DNA from: Pelodera strongyloides
Taxonomy: Eukaryota; Nematoda; Chromadorea; Rhabditida; Rhabditidae
Reading direction: 5' to 3'
DNA length: 64,000 nt
Assembly (NCBI GenBank): GCA_036852015.1
Contig: JAANDG010000091.1
Coordinates: 186,001-250,000, forward strand
The notes below the pieces were generated by a model. The model worked only from the letters and a program-made list of their open reading frames with translations, was not told the DNA's origin and searched no databases. Made by a program: the position numbers and the translations under genes. Of this stretch, positions 1-12,600 are shown in pieces. How positions within the stretch are numbered: position 1 is the stretch's first letter; each line of letters opens with the position of its first letter.

Positions 1-121
1 TTATCTATATACAAGCTTATTTAGTGAGGTGATTTGACCTGGTTAAAGATTTGTTCTACGAGTATTGTTACACGGAAGGATTACATATTTTGCGGTACAC
101 AATTCTTTATATTTTTTTTAG

Positions 122-1242
122 ATCGAAGGCTACCGAGATGATCCGGACTTGCAAATCTTGATTGACACAATGCAAGAAGCGTGGAATTGTTGTGGGATAA
201 ATAACGCAGATGATTGGGACGAAAATAGCTATTTCAGCGCGAAAAGCCACGAGGTACAGTGAACTTTACATATTGCGTATTTGTCTTGACGAGTTATTTT
301 CTTTTTCTGTGCTTTGAAAGAGAACCCTCCGAATATTGGGGATAAATGTAAACATGCATTCATTGAGACTGAGAGTGCTCTCCTTTGTGCGTGTGTTTGT
401 GGGACTCATTGTCGCTTATTTCAGTTTCAAAGCCCGGAAGCTGGCGGTGTTCCATTTTCGTGTTGTATTAACAGCAGTTCTGTGACTTTTAAAAACTTCT
501 TCTGTGGACACGGAGTGCGGTTGAAGGTGGGTATCACTTTGCTAACAATGGAACTTGTTTAAAGTAGGCGGCCCATTTAAATCGACCTTAGACCTCCGAC
601 GATCACTGAGCATTTTATGTTATTTTCTTTTCTACCCATTTGTGTATTACATTCCGTCAATTCCGTGCATAATCTACAGTAGTTGCATTACAATTATAAA
701 AGGCAATACTGTCGGGCGTTTTTAAGGTACAAGACTAATTGAAGCACGTTTAGGATAAGAACATGCCGTCTGCCATATATACTGAAGGATGCCTCCCAAA
801 ATTGCAATTGTGGTTGAACAATAATGTTTTCCTGGTTGGTATTGTGATGGTAATCGTCGCTGTCATTCAGGTATGTTTGTCACGTTTCATATTGTTCCTT
901 ATTCTACTTCCGCTAGAATTTATGCTATTGAATCGTTTGTTTTGCGTGTATCCACGCGATGCTGATACTCTAATACATCTAATACTAATATTTTTGTGTG
1001 TCTGTGATTGCTATACTATAATCAATTGCAGGTCAATCAAATAAGTTTTTCTTTGTTTTGTCGTTGCAGATCGTTAGATCTTACACCAACTATAAATAAG
1101 ACATAGGATAGGATCTCGTCAACTTCTTCTGATCGTCTTCACTTGTATCTGTTGTGAATTTCAGATTCTTGGCATCTGTTTTGCGCAGAACCTGAAGAGT
1201 GATATCTTTGCTCAACGTGCTAAGTGGTATCTGGATCATTAA
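122..1242 (+). CDS. Tetraspanin, TspanC8-like, 3' part
   Basis: Four exons are visible: about 122-253, 425-526, 754-870 and 1165-1242, ending in TAA. They encode the large extracellular loop with the CCG motif (AWNCCGINNADDWDEN), the GVPFSCC motif, CGHGVR and EGC cysteines, then transmembrane segment 4 (VFLVGIVMVIVAVIQ) and a short cytoplasmic tail (ILGICFAQNLKSDI). This order and the GVPFSCC, CG.x.VR and GIC.AQNL strings match the TspanC8 group, known as partners of ADAM10-type metalloproteases and, in worms, linked to BMP-like and Notch signalling. The N-terminus and transmembrane segments 1-3 lie upstream of the window. All exon joins keep frame. Two loop cysteines usual in TspanC8 are absent: the usual YFNC reads YFSA, and CGVPFSCC reads GGVPFSCC. 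Family confidence is high; which worm paralogue it is remains open. Confidence 0.88.
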
Positions 1243-2429
1243 GGAATTAAGGATAACGATAAGGTCAGTGGCGGGAAAACGTTTTAAGATATTAGTGACA
1301 TGGCCCCCGGCCTATGTCAGAATTGCCTTATTTCCTTTGTATGCACCGATGTACTATTACGTTATGCAATGGGATAGTTTTTAAAATAATCAAGTGTATG
1401 TTTCGTTGGGCGTGGCAACTCTGAACTTTCTTTGTAACTGTGATTTCACATGTATATTTTCCTGTTTACTCGAGTGGACTTTGTTTTAGAAACTTTTTTT
1501 CCAGGCATTGTTCTGTTTTCTGCTCTGCATTTTTGTAGTTTGTTTTTCTTGGTGCTTCATGATTTGTTGTCTGATTTAAATTTGTATTATCTTTTCATAT
1601 TATTACCTCTTTTCATTTAGCATTCCTTAAAAATTAGACCTACCGGCTAATGTGATTTCGCAAGTTAAAACGCACCAAAACAAATTGTACATTTCAACCT
1701 GAATCTGAATATGTGTGCTAAACAGCTGCCCAATCGTTTTGTAAGAGCAGATAGGTTATTTATTGTGATCTTTCTCTGAGTGTGTTTTTATTATCGACCC
1801 CCCACCGTAACGAAGTTTGTAAGCTTGTAATATAGATTCCTTAAACTGGTATTGGGTATTGTTATCCGATTATCGACGAACATTTTCATCGAACACATTG
1901 ATTTATGCCTTTCAAATTTATTGAATTCTTGCCTTTCATAAAGCGTATTATTATTACGGTTGCATTCCCTTTTCCACTCTATTTACTCGAAACTGCCTAG
2001 TTTCTTCAAGTTTTAGGTGTGATGGTTTTATGTATACTTCCCGATTTGTTTGTTTTTGTCCATGATATGATGCTGAAGCTTTATTTTCAACATTTAGAAC
2101 CAATGCGTAATTTGATATAGAAGATCTGACAAGCATTTTGGATTATAATTATGTTCATTTTCATAGTTTGATAGTTTCCCCTTACCGTGCCGTGGTCAAG
2201 TTTAGTGACTTTTTATTTTTCTAAAACTTGCTTTCATTTATTGGAAGTGCCGTGGTTTGTGATGTTTGTCACTTTTATTGTTCTTGTAATAAAAGTTTGC
2301 TATTGGATGTCGCCTTTTTACTTCTAGAATTGAGGTCATGTAAACTTTGCTTATTTCAAAGACGTTGTGGTGTGCTTTTAAATTGGACCATTGCTTACTC
2401 CGTGCAAATTGCAAGGAAAATATTTTCAG
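1243..2429. other. Intergenic region after the tetraspanin
   Basis: About 1.2 kb of T-rich sequence without a convincing exon. It ends in ATTTTCAG at about 2422-2429, which could be a trans-splice acceptor for the small gene that follows. Confidence 0.5.
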
Positions 2430-2465
2430 GCGTTTTACAGTTTAGCATCCTTGGACTGCTTGTTT

Positions 2466-3019
2466 ATGGATGTTGTGAGTCTATTGGTTGCTGCCGCATT
2501 CATTATTACACTTACGGCTATCGCACTGGGGAAACCACCTAGCGGCGTAAAGGTATTTTTTTTAAAAATTTCTGTGTTTTGTTGAACTGATTGTCTTGTT
2601 TTTACTGGTTTTTGATCTGACCGGTTGGCGATCGCTTTCAAGCACTCATCTTAAAGCTGCGTCATTCAATATTGAGAAAGAATTTTGCACTTCTTTTTTA
2701 TCTGCCTTAGTGTGTATGCCAGTATGCGTGCGGATTCTTTGTCCAGTTTGCTCTGTAGCTACTATGGACATTTTTCAAATCATTACCCATATCTGGCAAT
2801 TTGTTTTGTAGCGTCCTATTAACGTGTATTTATGTGGCTTTCTATAGTCTCTCATACGCGTTGTTATTTTTTATTGTTGTTCCTAGTATCCTAATTCAGG
2901 ACCTCACCTCTTTCATCGACTGGATTCGCGATGGCTCTCTTGCAGACCCTTCTTACGTGGCTAGGAATAAAGAAGGCGGAGGAAGAGGAAAAAATAAAAC
3001 AGCCACAAAACATGACTGA
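2466..3019 (+). CDS. Possible small single-pass membrane protein
   Basis: Two exons, 2466-2552 and 2900-3019, join in phase 0 to give about 68 residues. A strong TTTTCAG acceptor at 2429 lies 36 bases before the ATG and could receive a spliced leader. The protein starts with a hydrophobic segment (VVSLLVAAAFIITLTAIAL), continues with a moderately polar stretch (DLTSFIDWIRDGSLADPS) and ends in a basic tail (GGGRGKNKTATKHD). I do not recognise the family. Its stop codon (3017-3019) overlaps the ATG at 3012 used by the PIG-S gene in another frame, so exon 2900-3038 may be read in two frames. Alternatively exon 2430-2552 is noncoding leader of the PIG-S transcript and this reading frame is fortuitous. 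Confidence that it is translated is modest. Confidence 0.4.
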
Positions 3020-6000
3020 ACTGCTGGATAGCTTGCCGGTGGGCCTTGCCATTTATTCTTGTTTTCTTATATCCATGGGAAACCAAAAACCCCGATATGA
3101 CCCCGATCACGTCCCTCAAAAAATCGGGCCGTGATCGGGGCCATATCGGGGTTTTCTGGCAAAAAATCGGGGTTTTTTGGAAATGATCGGGGCCATATCG
3201 GGGTTTTTCGACAAATAATCGGGGCCATATCGGGGTTTTTTGAAATAATCGGGGTTATATTGGGAACTGTTCCCGATATGGCCCCGATTATTAGTGATCG
3301 GGCTTTTTGCGGGACGTGATCGGGGCCATATCGGGGTTTTTTGGAAGAATCGGGGCCATATCGGGGTTTTTTCCAAAATAATCGGGGTCATATCGGGGTT
3401 TCCACTTTCCTGTGTCCGTTATAATATGCTTAAGCTTAACGGTACAGAGTATGTGCGTGTTGTGCGTGCGTCTGAGTTGAACCAAAAAGGGTCCCCGGCG
3501 TAGGTCTCATTTGATCCTTTGTGTGAAGCCTCACAATGAGCTCACATAAGTTTGGATGCATAACACACGGAATCTTTTTTCAGAAATCGTTCCATGACTA
3601 TACTGCAAGCCAACAGCCATATCGTCACGCCTCGGCGATTGCATTCATTCGTAGGCTACTTGTCTGTCTAGATACATTGCTCGTTGTTGTTTCCGTGAAT
3701 CGAAAATAGAAGTGCAACCGAATTTGTTGCTAATCCGTCGTAATGGTTTGTCCCGAGTCCCGAACCCGAATCACACTTTATCGGCATAATATAGACTGAT
3801 TTAGTACTGTGCATTGTCTGCGGCATTCCCCTGTGGTGGCACACGACTGAAGTGTATAGAGCTCCAATGGGACGAATTGCGAAGACAAGAATCCCACTAG
3901 ATATTAGGATTAATCTCGTGCCGACCAATGAAAAGCTAAGGTAAATTCTGGCACTCCTCATAATGTCGTTTCTCATTCTAATCCTAGTTCCTATGTTCCT
4001 AAAACGCAGATCAGTCATCCACAAGTCTTTTAGTGTTTTATATCTTATGTTTTTAGTTTTTTTTGAACCACCTTCTCTTTGTCAATTTCTTCTGTGTTCT
4101 TATTCGGTACTTTAGGACACACATGTCGTCCATTGAAACCACAGTCCTACAAAAACTGAACGAAGGTGACACACCAGCTTCGTTGCAAGTGAATTGGACC
4201 ATTAATACCCTAGGTGTCAGGTGAGTCGCTTCTCCACTAATTTAATTAGTACATTTAGTTTCTTGTGGGTTATGTGATGGCGACTAACTTTCTATATATT
4301 ATTTGTTTATTCGTCGCAAAGACGCTTTAACTTGGCTGCTTAATTCGTGTGCGAGATGTGTATTAATTAAATTTCAGGCCTCTATCTTCTGTTGAAGCAG
4401 AGCCACCGTTGCATGCTTCTGATTCACTGGATGTCAAGATTGCATTGGTCTCAGCTGACGAATGGTAGGTATTTGTTAGGTTCTACTGGCCACTTCCGCT
4501 TGTTGGGTTTTGGTCCGATTTTTGTAAAATACGCTTTTCTATGTTTGCTCTTAACTTTTCAATGACGCGTGGGGTTATGCTCATTTGGGCTAGGCTAGAA
4601 ATAACCTCCGTTAATTATTTACTACATATTTGATTGATGGTGCATTCTGCATTGTAGACTAACGTCAAAAAGTTGAGTACGTATTACCTTAGTAATTGGT
4701 CGAATGTGTATTGTGTATGTATGTGGCAGTATATGCTTTCCATTTTCAGGACTCACTTCTCTGCCAACTATGCCTTCCTTTCCTGTGGTCAGTGGACAAT
4801 GATTCTGGTCACAGAGGATGATTTGACAAAGACAGCGAATCGAATTGGACAACTCGTTTGGGAGGTAGTTACATCTCTTTTAGTTATCAATGTTTATTGG
4901 GGCGCTACTTTATGCAAAAGTGGTTGAATACAAATACAGTGTTCAACTTGTTCCATATAGTTGTCTTAGTTTTCTCATAATGTGGGGCATCATACTGACG
5001 ATGACCCCTCCCCGGTGGCTAAATCCTCGTCTATGACTTAGGGGTGGAAACGAAGTGACTCTCCTATATTTACTACTCCACTTTCTTATTTTTATTAGTT
5101 TACCTTTCTATTCTATATAAATTCAAATTGATGGTTAATAGAACTATTTTCTTTTTATAACTTTTCTTTACTTCTTTTTTTTACCGTTAAAGTGACGTGA
5201 TAAGCCATTGTCGTAGTTTATAAAAATGAACATAACTGGATGCTTGACGTTGTGATACAGTGACACTCGATGTGTTTGTTTTCCAATTTTTCCATGTTGT
5301 CCGTTATCCGTTCATACGTTATCTACGTTTGCAGGTTCTCGTTGATGTTCCTCATCTGGAATCAATTGTAAAGCGTGACCTAAGAGACCGAATGCCGCCA
5401 TGGCAAATCGCCACACTACCGCTTTCTCACCAGGTGCGTTTGTTTTTTCCTAGTTTTTTCTTGTAGGAAACCCTTGGGATGTACTTGCAGACCCAGGGGG
5501 AGTCTTCCAGTCTCTCTTCATTTATTTGTTTACTGGTTCTGTGTTACAGTATTATTGATTGCCAGCCTAGAGTAGAGGTGTGCAAGAAAAATCTTACCTT
5601 TTTATTTTTAGAAACGTCTTGTGTGGGATAGTGCTGCTTTATCTGGCGAGTATTTGATTCAAACCATATTTTTGCACAACAATAATCGTGTGACGAAGGA
5701 GGAACTGGAAAGGTTTGATTAAAAATCTCTAATATACTTTATTTGTATGTTATAAGTTGCATTATCTATTTCTCTTCTTTCGGTAAGTTGTGTAGATCTT
5801 GTTGATCTTGTTGGGCGGTGTTCTGTGAACGTTTTGAGGTGGTGTGTTCTAACTTCTGTTATAGCATAGATCTGTTTTGATGACTTCTAAACTGTTGTTG
5901 TTTTGTTTGAGCCTAATAACCATGCGTGATTATGAGCTCTGCTCCGATTGCGACGTGACATGTTTAAAGTGAAGTTGATTTAGGAGTCGTCAAACTGTGG

Positions 6001-9000
6001 ACAACTTTTGGAGATTCGCAAGATTTTTGAAAAATGTCACAAAATTACAGGTGAGTTATATGTTGTAAGTTGTATATTGTGCTGAAATGTGAATCACTTT
6101 TAACTCTTATTAACTTGCACCTTGCACCCTAAGTCTCAAACATGGTGAGTTATCGTTTCCAGTACATTTATAGATATGGTGAAACATCGCAATTTGCTTA
6201 AATCTATATAGATGGCATGGAAAACCATCAAACGGGTTACGTGTTTTGCCATGATAGTGACACAGTGGCAAATGGCAAGTTGTTGTCCAGTCCAGAATAT
6301 AAGTTGTGCCATATAATTCAAGGTTTATAATATGGTTCCCAGATATTCTTGCGTTAGCCTACACGTTGACTTTATTTAATTCAGATAAGCAGCGAGCACC
6401 TGTGGGATTTTGAAATTTCCAACTTTATTGAAAAGGATGTGCAGGATCGGTGGACTTTATCGGAATTCAATATGCAAAATATTCTAAAAGAGGTCGGTGT
6501 TTGTATTTCAATGTAGTAATTAGTAATTGGCAGATATTTTTATTTTATTTTAGTCCAACTAAAACAAATTGTATCATGATGTGAGTAAGTTTATTTGCCG
6601 AGTGTTCTTCAAAACACGGTAGTGATGTAACCTTTCCACTGTATTTTGCATATATATTCGTGTTTGTTGTCGTTGTGTTATGTTGTGATTCTTTGGTTAG
6701 AATACGGTGTCGGATATCTGTATTGCCAGGCACAGGCAGCATTGGTCAATTGTAATGTCTTGCGTGGGAGGGAGCGTGGGTCTTGAATTTGTATTAATGA
6801 CCAGCACAGTCTCAGGCTCAGTCAGGTGTAGATTATGTGCATTTACAACTTGACTTCCAGGTGGATATGCAGGTGCAAACAGTTGAGGGATCGGCGCCAG
6901 TGCTGAAAATGATAGTTTTGGAGTCGGATGTGCCTATTATTGTTCTAGACAGTCAGGTATTATATGCTTTACCTTTTATTGATTTATTTTTTTAATTTAT
7001 ATATTTTCTTTTTGTAGCGTTAAATGTTTATTTACTTATCATTCATTTTAAGTTTTATTTACTATGTGGTCTGTTGGAGTTGGAGTTCTTAACGTAAACT
7101 CAACTTTCAAAGCATATTCGTTTTTTTACCTCCACAGCTAAAGAAGTCAATATTTTTCATCGCTAGATATTGTGTGAATTTGTTGTTTTTGATAATTATT
7201 TTCAGAAAGACGACAGCCAGGGAGCGGCTGTGGCCGATTGGGGTGCCGTGGTGTCCAGAAATGAACAGACTGATGCTAGACTGCTCGCGGCGTTGAGGTT
7301 ATTCTTATTTTTAATACTGCTACATTTAATGTCATTTTTTACCCTTTGTTCTCATATAATGTGATGGCCTGGAGTTTTAACGTAGAAATAAACCCTCGTG
7401 GTTTTTACTTGTCTCACTCGATGAGCATTGCACGTGTCGTCCTACTACTCTACTATACCAGTTGACTGTTTAAAATGTCATGTTATTTTGTTAAACCAAC
7501 CCATCTAACAATTCTTCTGTTGACAGAGTTCTCTTGGGAATGGATTCCGATCTAATTGGTGGACGTCTTCGTGGGAACTGTCCTCTTTCCGCATGGGAAA
7601 TTACGGTTAGTCGATTAAACAGTGTCATAGTTAATGCCCACCTGCTTTTTGCTTTTCATCCGATTTGAAACCGGTTTTTGCGTGGGGGAATGTTTCTAAA
7701 AACTTGTTTGTCAAGGGTCCATCTTGGTCTTGTTGGGCGTGAATGGATTATGTTAGCTGATTATGGAATGGAGCATTATAGCTTTTGGGTTTTGACCGGC
7801 GTACTTGAATTCGCAGTATTCGTTACTTTCACTTTCAGCGTCTCCGTCTGCGTGCCTATGTGGACAATCGGTTGCGGGCAGTGAGCGCGGTCAACGCGCT
7901 ACACAAGATGGTGGAACAAGTAGACTATTTGGGTTAGTTATTGTTAGTCCTCAGTATGCTATTTTACTTCCAACAACTCGACTCGGATCGTATATCTTGT
8001 TTTACTTGTCTTGTATATGTCTATGCCTAACGGGGCTTAGGCCTGTAGCGGTGCAACGTATTGATAATTACGATGTCAATGTCCAATCTCTAGTTATGTT
8101 TGAAAATAGTATAGCAGTATGTCGGTATGACAAACTGAGTTGTTCCGGCCGGATTCAATTTAGCAAGAATAAATCACAATCAAAGATAGTTCCGTATACT
8201 CCTTTGGGTAGATTTCTGCCCTTTCGCCTATCCCGTTATATTTAGTCATCTCTGACGAAGTGGCCGCTCTTGTGAATTCCGCCGTGGATTTGTTGTCTCG
8301 ACCAAGTGACGCTCACAATCCAAATTTGGAAGATGTCTCAATTGCTAAACAAAAGGTGGTTGAATACTTGCGATATCCTAAATACCTAAACGTAGTACCA
8401 ATAACCGAATAACCTGGATCTCCCGTTATCCCAAGTGATGATCGTTTGTCTTAGTTACCTATATGGTGGCTTTGAAACAGTTATCTAAGTACGATTTTAA
8501 ATGAAAGTCATGTTGCAACGTTGTACGTTGTCTTTTGCAGGCGGAAGAAGCACTGGCCCATCCATCCCTTCTCAAGTTCCTGTATTTTCCGCAGGATCAA
8601 AAGGTATTTTTATATTATGTTATGATATGTATCAATGCATTTTATGTTTAGTCTCTTTCTTTAAAAGTTCATTATATTATTGGATGACGTAGATTTTGGC
8701 CTTCTAGGATTTACGTTATGGTATTAGTAAGCTCCGTTGATATGATTTATATTTCGAATGAGCATTTCGTTGTGTGTAGAGCTAGCGCTTCCAGAAAGGA
8801 CCAGAAGTTGTGTGCTTTCTTTACAAATGAAAAAGTGCGTTATGTTAAAGTTTACTTTTCAGAGTTGTCAATTTTTATTTCTTATTTGTTGTGTTTATTT
8901 AGGTGGCCGTGTATCTCCCAATCGTTGTGCCTACAATGATTCCTTTACTCGGATCGATATACACACTAGTTAAGTGGGTCTTTTACCGATTCATGACAAA

Positions 9001-9019
9001 GAAGCCGAAGAGAGAATAA
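3012..9019 (+). CDS. PIGS: GPI transamidase subunit PIG-S
   Basis: PIG-S is an ER membrane subunit of the GPI transamidase, which swaps a protein's C-terminal signal for a GPI anchor. Seventeen exons join in frame: about 3012-3038, 3584-3650, 3805-3940, 4116-4220, 4378-4464, 4750-4864, 5335-5433, 5612-5712, 5984-6050, 6385-6492, 6861-6955, 7206-7297, 7527-7605, 7839-7932, 8246-8355, 8541-8603 and 8903-9019. Diagnostic strings are the N-terminal transmembrane segment followed by CGIPLWWHTTEVYRAP, which matches the family's GLPLWW-TTE-YRA signature, and the C-terminal HPSLLKFLYFPQDQK with VAVYLPIVVPTMIPLLGSIY, matching the conserved SLLHLLYFPDDQK region and second transmembrane segment. The C-terminus KKPKRE is basic, as expected for an ER membrane protein. 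The start could instead be the in-frame ATG at 2931. The first intron carries a tandem repeat. The C. elegans orthologue is, I believe, hpo-5. Confidence 0.92.
3085..3410. repeat. Tandem GC-rich repeat in PIG-S intron 1
   Basis: Repeated units built on ATCGGGGCCATATCGGGG followed by a T-run occur about eight times between 3120 and 3400. Inverted copies of the same motif (CCCCGATATGACCCCGAT) lie at about 3092-3112 and 3269-3290, so the block can also fold into hairpins. Composition differs sharply from the AT-rich surroundings. It creates short spurious reading frames on both strands. Confidence 0.9.
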
Positions 9020-9685
9020 CGATATTTTTATTTATTTGTTTTAGTTTATTTCTTTTTATGATATCCTTGTATACGGTAGCGTTCCTAACTATTCATAGTT
9101 GTAATTTTGTATGTGGCTTGGGGAATTCCTTTGTAGTGTAAGAGCCAATGGCTCGTATGGGTATGAGTATGAGCCATCTTTGTATTTTTTTCTCCTTTGT
9201 TTCATCTATAGTCTTACCAAAGATGTAATATTTAATTTACTCTTGGGATGTTTTGTGATATCTTATTTTTCTTATGTCTTTTACCTAACCTAGCTTTACT
9301 GAATCTCGCGATATATCTGGTCGACTAGTTTTGTTGGGGTTTTTTAACTGTATTGTTTTCGTTTCACTTATCCTTCATATTCGGGTTCCTATTGTTTTTC
9401 TTTTTCTTTTGGTTAATAAAACCTGTATATCCATAATGTTGTTGGTGTTTTGCGAACATTCAGTTGAGGTTCTGTCTCATTTTTGAAGAGAATGCGTTGC
9501 GTGTTAAACGTTTTTGTAGTGGATGTAGCGGATACAGCCTTTCTGATTTTATGTTGAGGAACTGCGAACTAATAACTTCCGATTGTCATCATACACGGAT
9601 TTTACTTGGATATAAGTATGTACGATTTTTTCATTTGTAAGATAATCAGAGATTTTTGAAAACGGAATTTCAGTCTGTGAGAATT
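9020..9685. other. PIG-S 3' UTR and spacer before the RPAP3-like gene
   Basis: T-rich sequence. An AATAAA at about 9415-9420 is a candidate polyadenylation signal for the PIG-S transcript and would give a roughly 400-base 3' UTR. AATTTCAG at about 9666-9673 lies 12 bases before the next gene's ATG and is a candidate trans-splice acceptor. Confidence 0.5.
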
Positions 9686-12600
9686 ATGGCTCAAGACGAC
9701 ACTCAGAAAGCTCTGGAGCTGAAGAACGAGGGCAACCAATTATTCAAGGAGAAAAGATATCATAAAGCGATCGATATTTACAACAAATCATTGGAAATAA
9801 AGAGGGATTCTGTTGTTTTTGGTGGGTTTTTCGTATTTCTTTAAGTTGTACTTTGCTTTTATTCCTGGCATCTGTGTGCAAAATTTGTTACTGTGATTAC
9901 AGTAGTATATCGCTGTTTGTTACAGCATAGTATGAGTGTAGCTATATTAGTACGTTACGGTGGGGTAGTTACCGTAGTTCGTCGTGGTTGTTTATTGAAT
10001 ACTTGTTTTAGCGAATCGCGCGCAGGCTTCTATCAACCTAAGGAAATGGGATCGTGCTCTAATGGACTGTAATCGAGCTCTACTACTCGGATGGAATCCT
10101 AAGGCACTTTATAGGTACTGATGTTCGTTGGCTTTCTTACGCACTATCTGCTCACTTGTTGTTTATGCATAATGGGTTGATGTACGTATGCTGTCTTATG
10201 GTGCTCAGTACCATAGCCTTTTCACCTTTTTAAAGCGAAATACCGGCCGGTTTTTGAAACACCCAGTACACCAGCATTCTTATACAGCTTTGAGCTTATG
10301 CAAAAGAGCATAAATTATAATAACAAATCGAGCTAAATTACTTAGCTTAACTTAACTTAGCGAAACAAGTAACTTAGCATAAATAGTAATAATTATGTTG
10401 TGCACGATGCGATTCAAAAACCGGCCGGTATTTCGGTTTAACTCTTTGAAACCTGAACTCGGTACTTTCATTCAATCCTTCGCATTCAGGCGTGCTGTTG
10501 TGCTGGATGCTATGGGCCTCTATGAACAAGCATTGAGTGACCTAGAACGATTGGAGAAAGAGGGATTCAGTGATGTGGCTGCGAAGAAATTGAAGGAAAA
10601 GTGTGCGAATAAGGTATTTCATGTGCGAGTTATATCACTATGTACCTATGTAGTCTCTTGACAGACTAATGATGCTGATGAGGTGCGTGCCAGCCGTCTC
10701 GTCTTTGTTTTACTATAATATAAACTGATCGTAGGTGGATTATGTGTCATTTCACATAGCGTTACATAGCTTTGTTAGACATTGTCCAGAAGTCAGTTGA
10801 TTATGAGCATTTGGGTCTAAGCTGTGACGTTCACTGTGGAATCTTCTATTCAATCTTATGGGATTTGGGACAGAAATAAACGCCTTCCATCCTGTAGTTT
10901 GTAGTTTTATTTTTATTTATATTTTTGTAGAAAAATGATCCGATGATCACTGTATCGGCTGTGTCCAAAGGAGACGAATTGAGGACTGATGATTCCTTAA
11001 CTAAGGTTGATATAGAAGTGATAGGGAATGCACTACCAGAGCTGGAAACTACGGTCGGTCCTTGTTTAGTTTTTGAACTTGTGTGTCCCTTCTTTTATAG
11101 TGTGGATGAAAAACATTGTTTGTTTAAAATATTCGCAGGTAATGAAAAGCCTTCTATTCCCATGTAATTTTGATTGTTTTTTTTTTCGCTGCAAGTTATT
11201 TGGTGACAGGTGACAGGTAATTGTTACAGTAAGTATTTTCATTATAGTTCTTCATTAGATTGATCATACAGACGGCTATACGTAACCTTGGCCCTCGGTG
11301 TATGTATATCGTTATCGTGTAGCTTTTCCTTATAGTCCTTCATTCAGAATTCAGATGGAGGTCACTTCCGTTGAATTTATAGTCCTTCATTCAGATGGAG
11401 ACCACTTCCCTTGAACCGTCTGTCTCTTCCGCTTCCGCTACCGCTTCCGTTCCTGAATTCCCCGTTCCACGGATATTCTCTGATTATGAGAATGCTTTCC
11501 GACAGTTGCAATCGGTGCCGGCACAGTTTGCCACGTATTTCTTGGTCAGTTCGTCAGTTGTTAGTTTTTTGTATTTTTGTTCAACAACTTTTTTTTTCGT
11601 GTACCGGTGCTCCTTTATAATGGGTCCTCTATCCTCTATAGCTGATTGTATGCGCCAGGCTAAGAATGTAGATTTATTTTATGATTAGTATACTGTGTAG
11701 CCAAAATGTAGCCTCCTATCTGCTCCTTTTCAAGTATTCCATTTGTTTTCTAATTTAGTTGTGCATGTTTATCGAATCGTGCTTCTTAGTAAATTAACAC
11801 TTGAAATCTGTTCCTTTTTTGCCTTTCATGTGAGAAATTTTCAGCGTATCCCAACGTCTAAGTATCCCTTTTTGTTCAACAATCTACTGGAAACTGCCCA
11901 CCTCACTTTGTTGTTTCAAGGACTATTGGAGTTATTGAAGTGGGTTATGAACTATTAATAAAGTAAACTTTGAAACCAATCGATATGTGAAAACTGTAAC
12001 GATGGATTCTAACTTTTGTGGTTTTGTGCGAGCTGATCTTACAAATTGGTCTGTTTTTCTAATTGCCTATACCGTACACTAATCGTGATCTCATGTTTTA
12101 GCTCGAATCCTCCTGGTTGTTCTCCTGACAATGTGACAGAGTGTCTCCGATCTCTGACTAATGTCACTGGGCTTGACTTGGCCTTGATGTTAATGGATGA
12201 TGAAAGTAAAGAAAGTAAGTGTTATACTCAACCCAGTGATAGATGATTGTCTAACCGTTGTGTATTCCTGTAAAGCGAAATACCGGCCGGTTTTTGAAAC
12301 ACATCGTGGACAACCTAATTTTTACGTATTTATGCTAAGTTAATCGAATTTTGCTCGATTTTTTATTCTGATTTATGTTCATTTGCATAAACTATAAAAA
12401 TGTTGGGGTACACCATGTGTTTCAAAATTGGCCGGTCTAGGTATTTCACTTTAAGATTCTGAACATGATCATAAATGTACAATATACACATTACACATAC
12501 TCTATTTGTGTTGTATTCGGTGCTGCTAATTAGTGGTCTGGACTTTGGCATAAGAGAATTAAGCACTTTTAATGAATAATAATTACAATAGCTATAATTA

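Noticed and set aside
3116..3503. Reading frames of 60-90 codons on both strands
   Set aside because: They only translate the tandem ATCGGGG repeat in a PIG-S intron.
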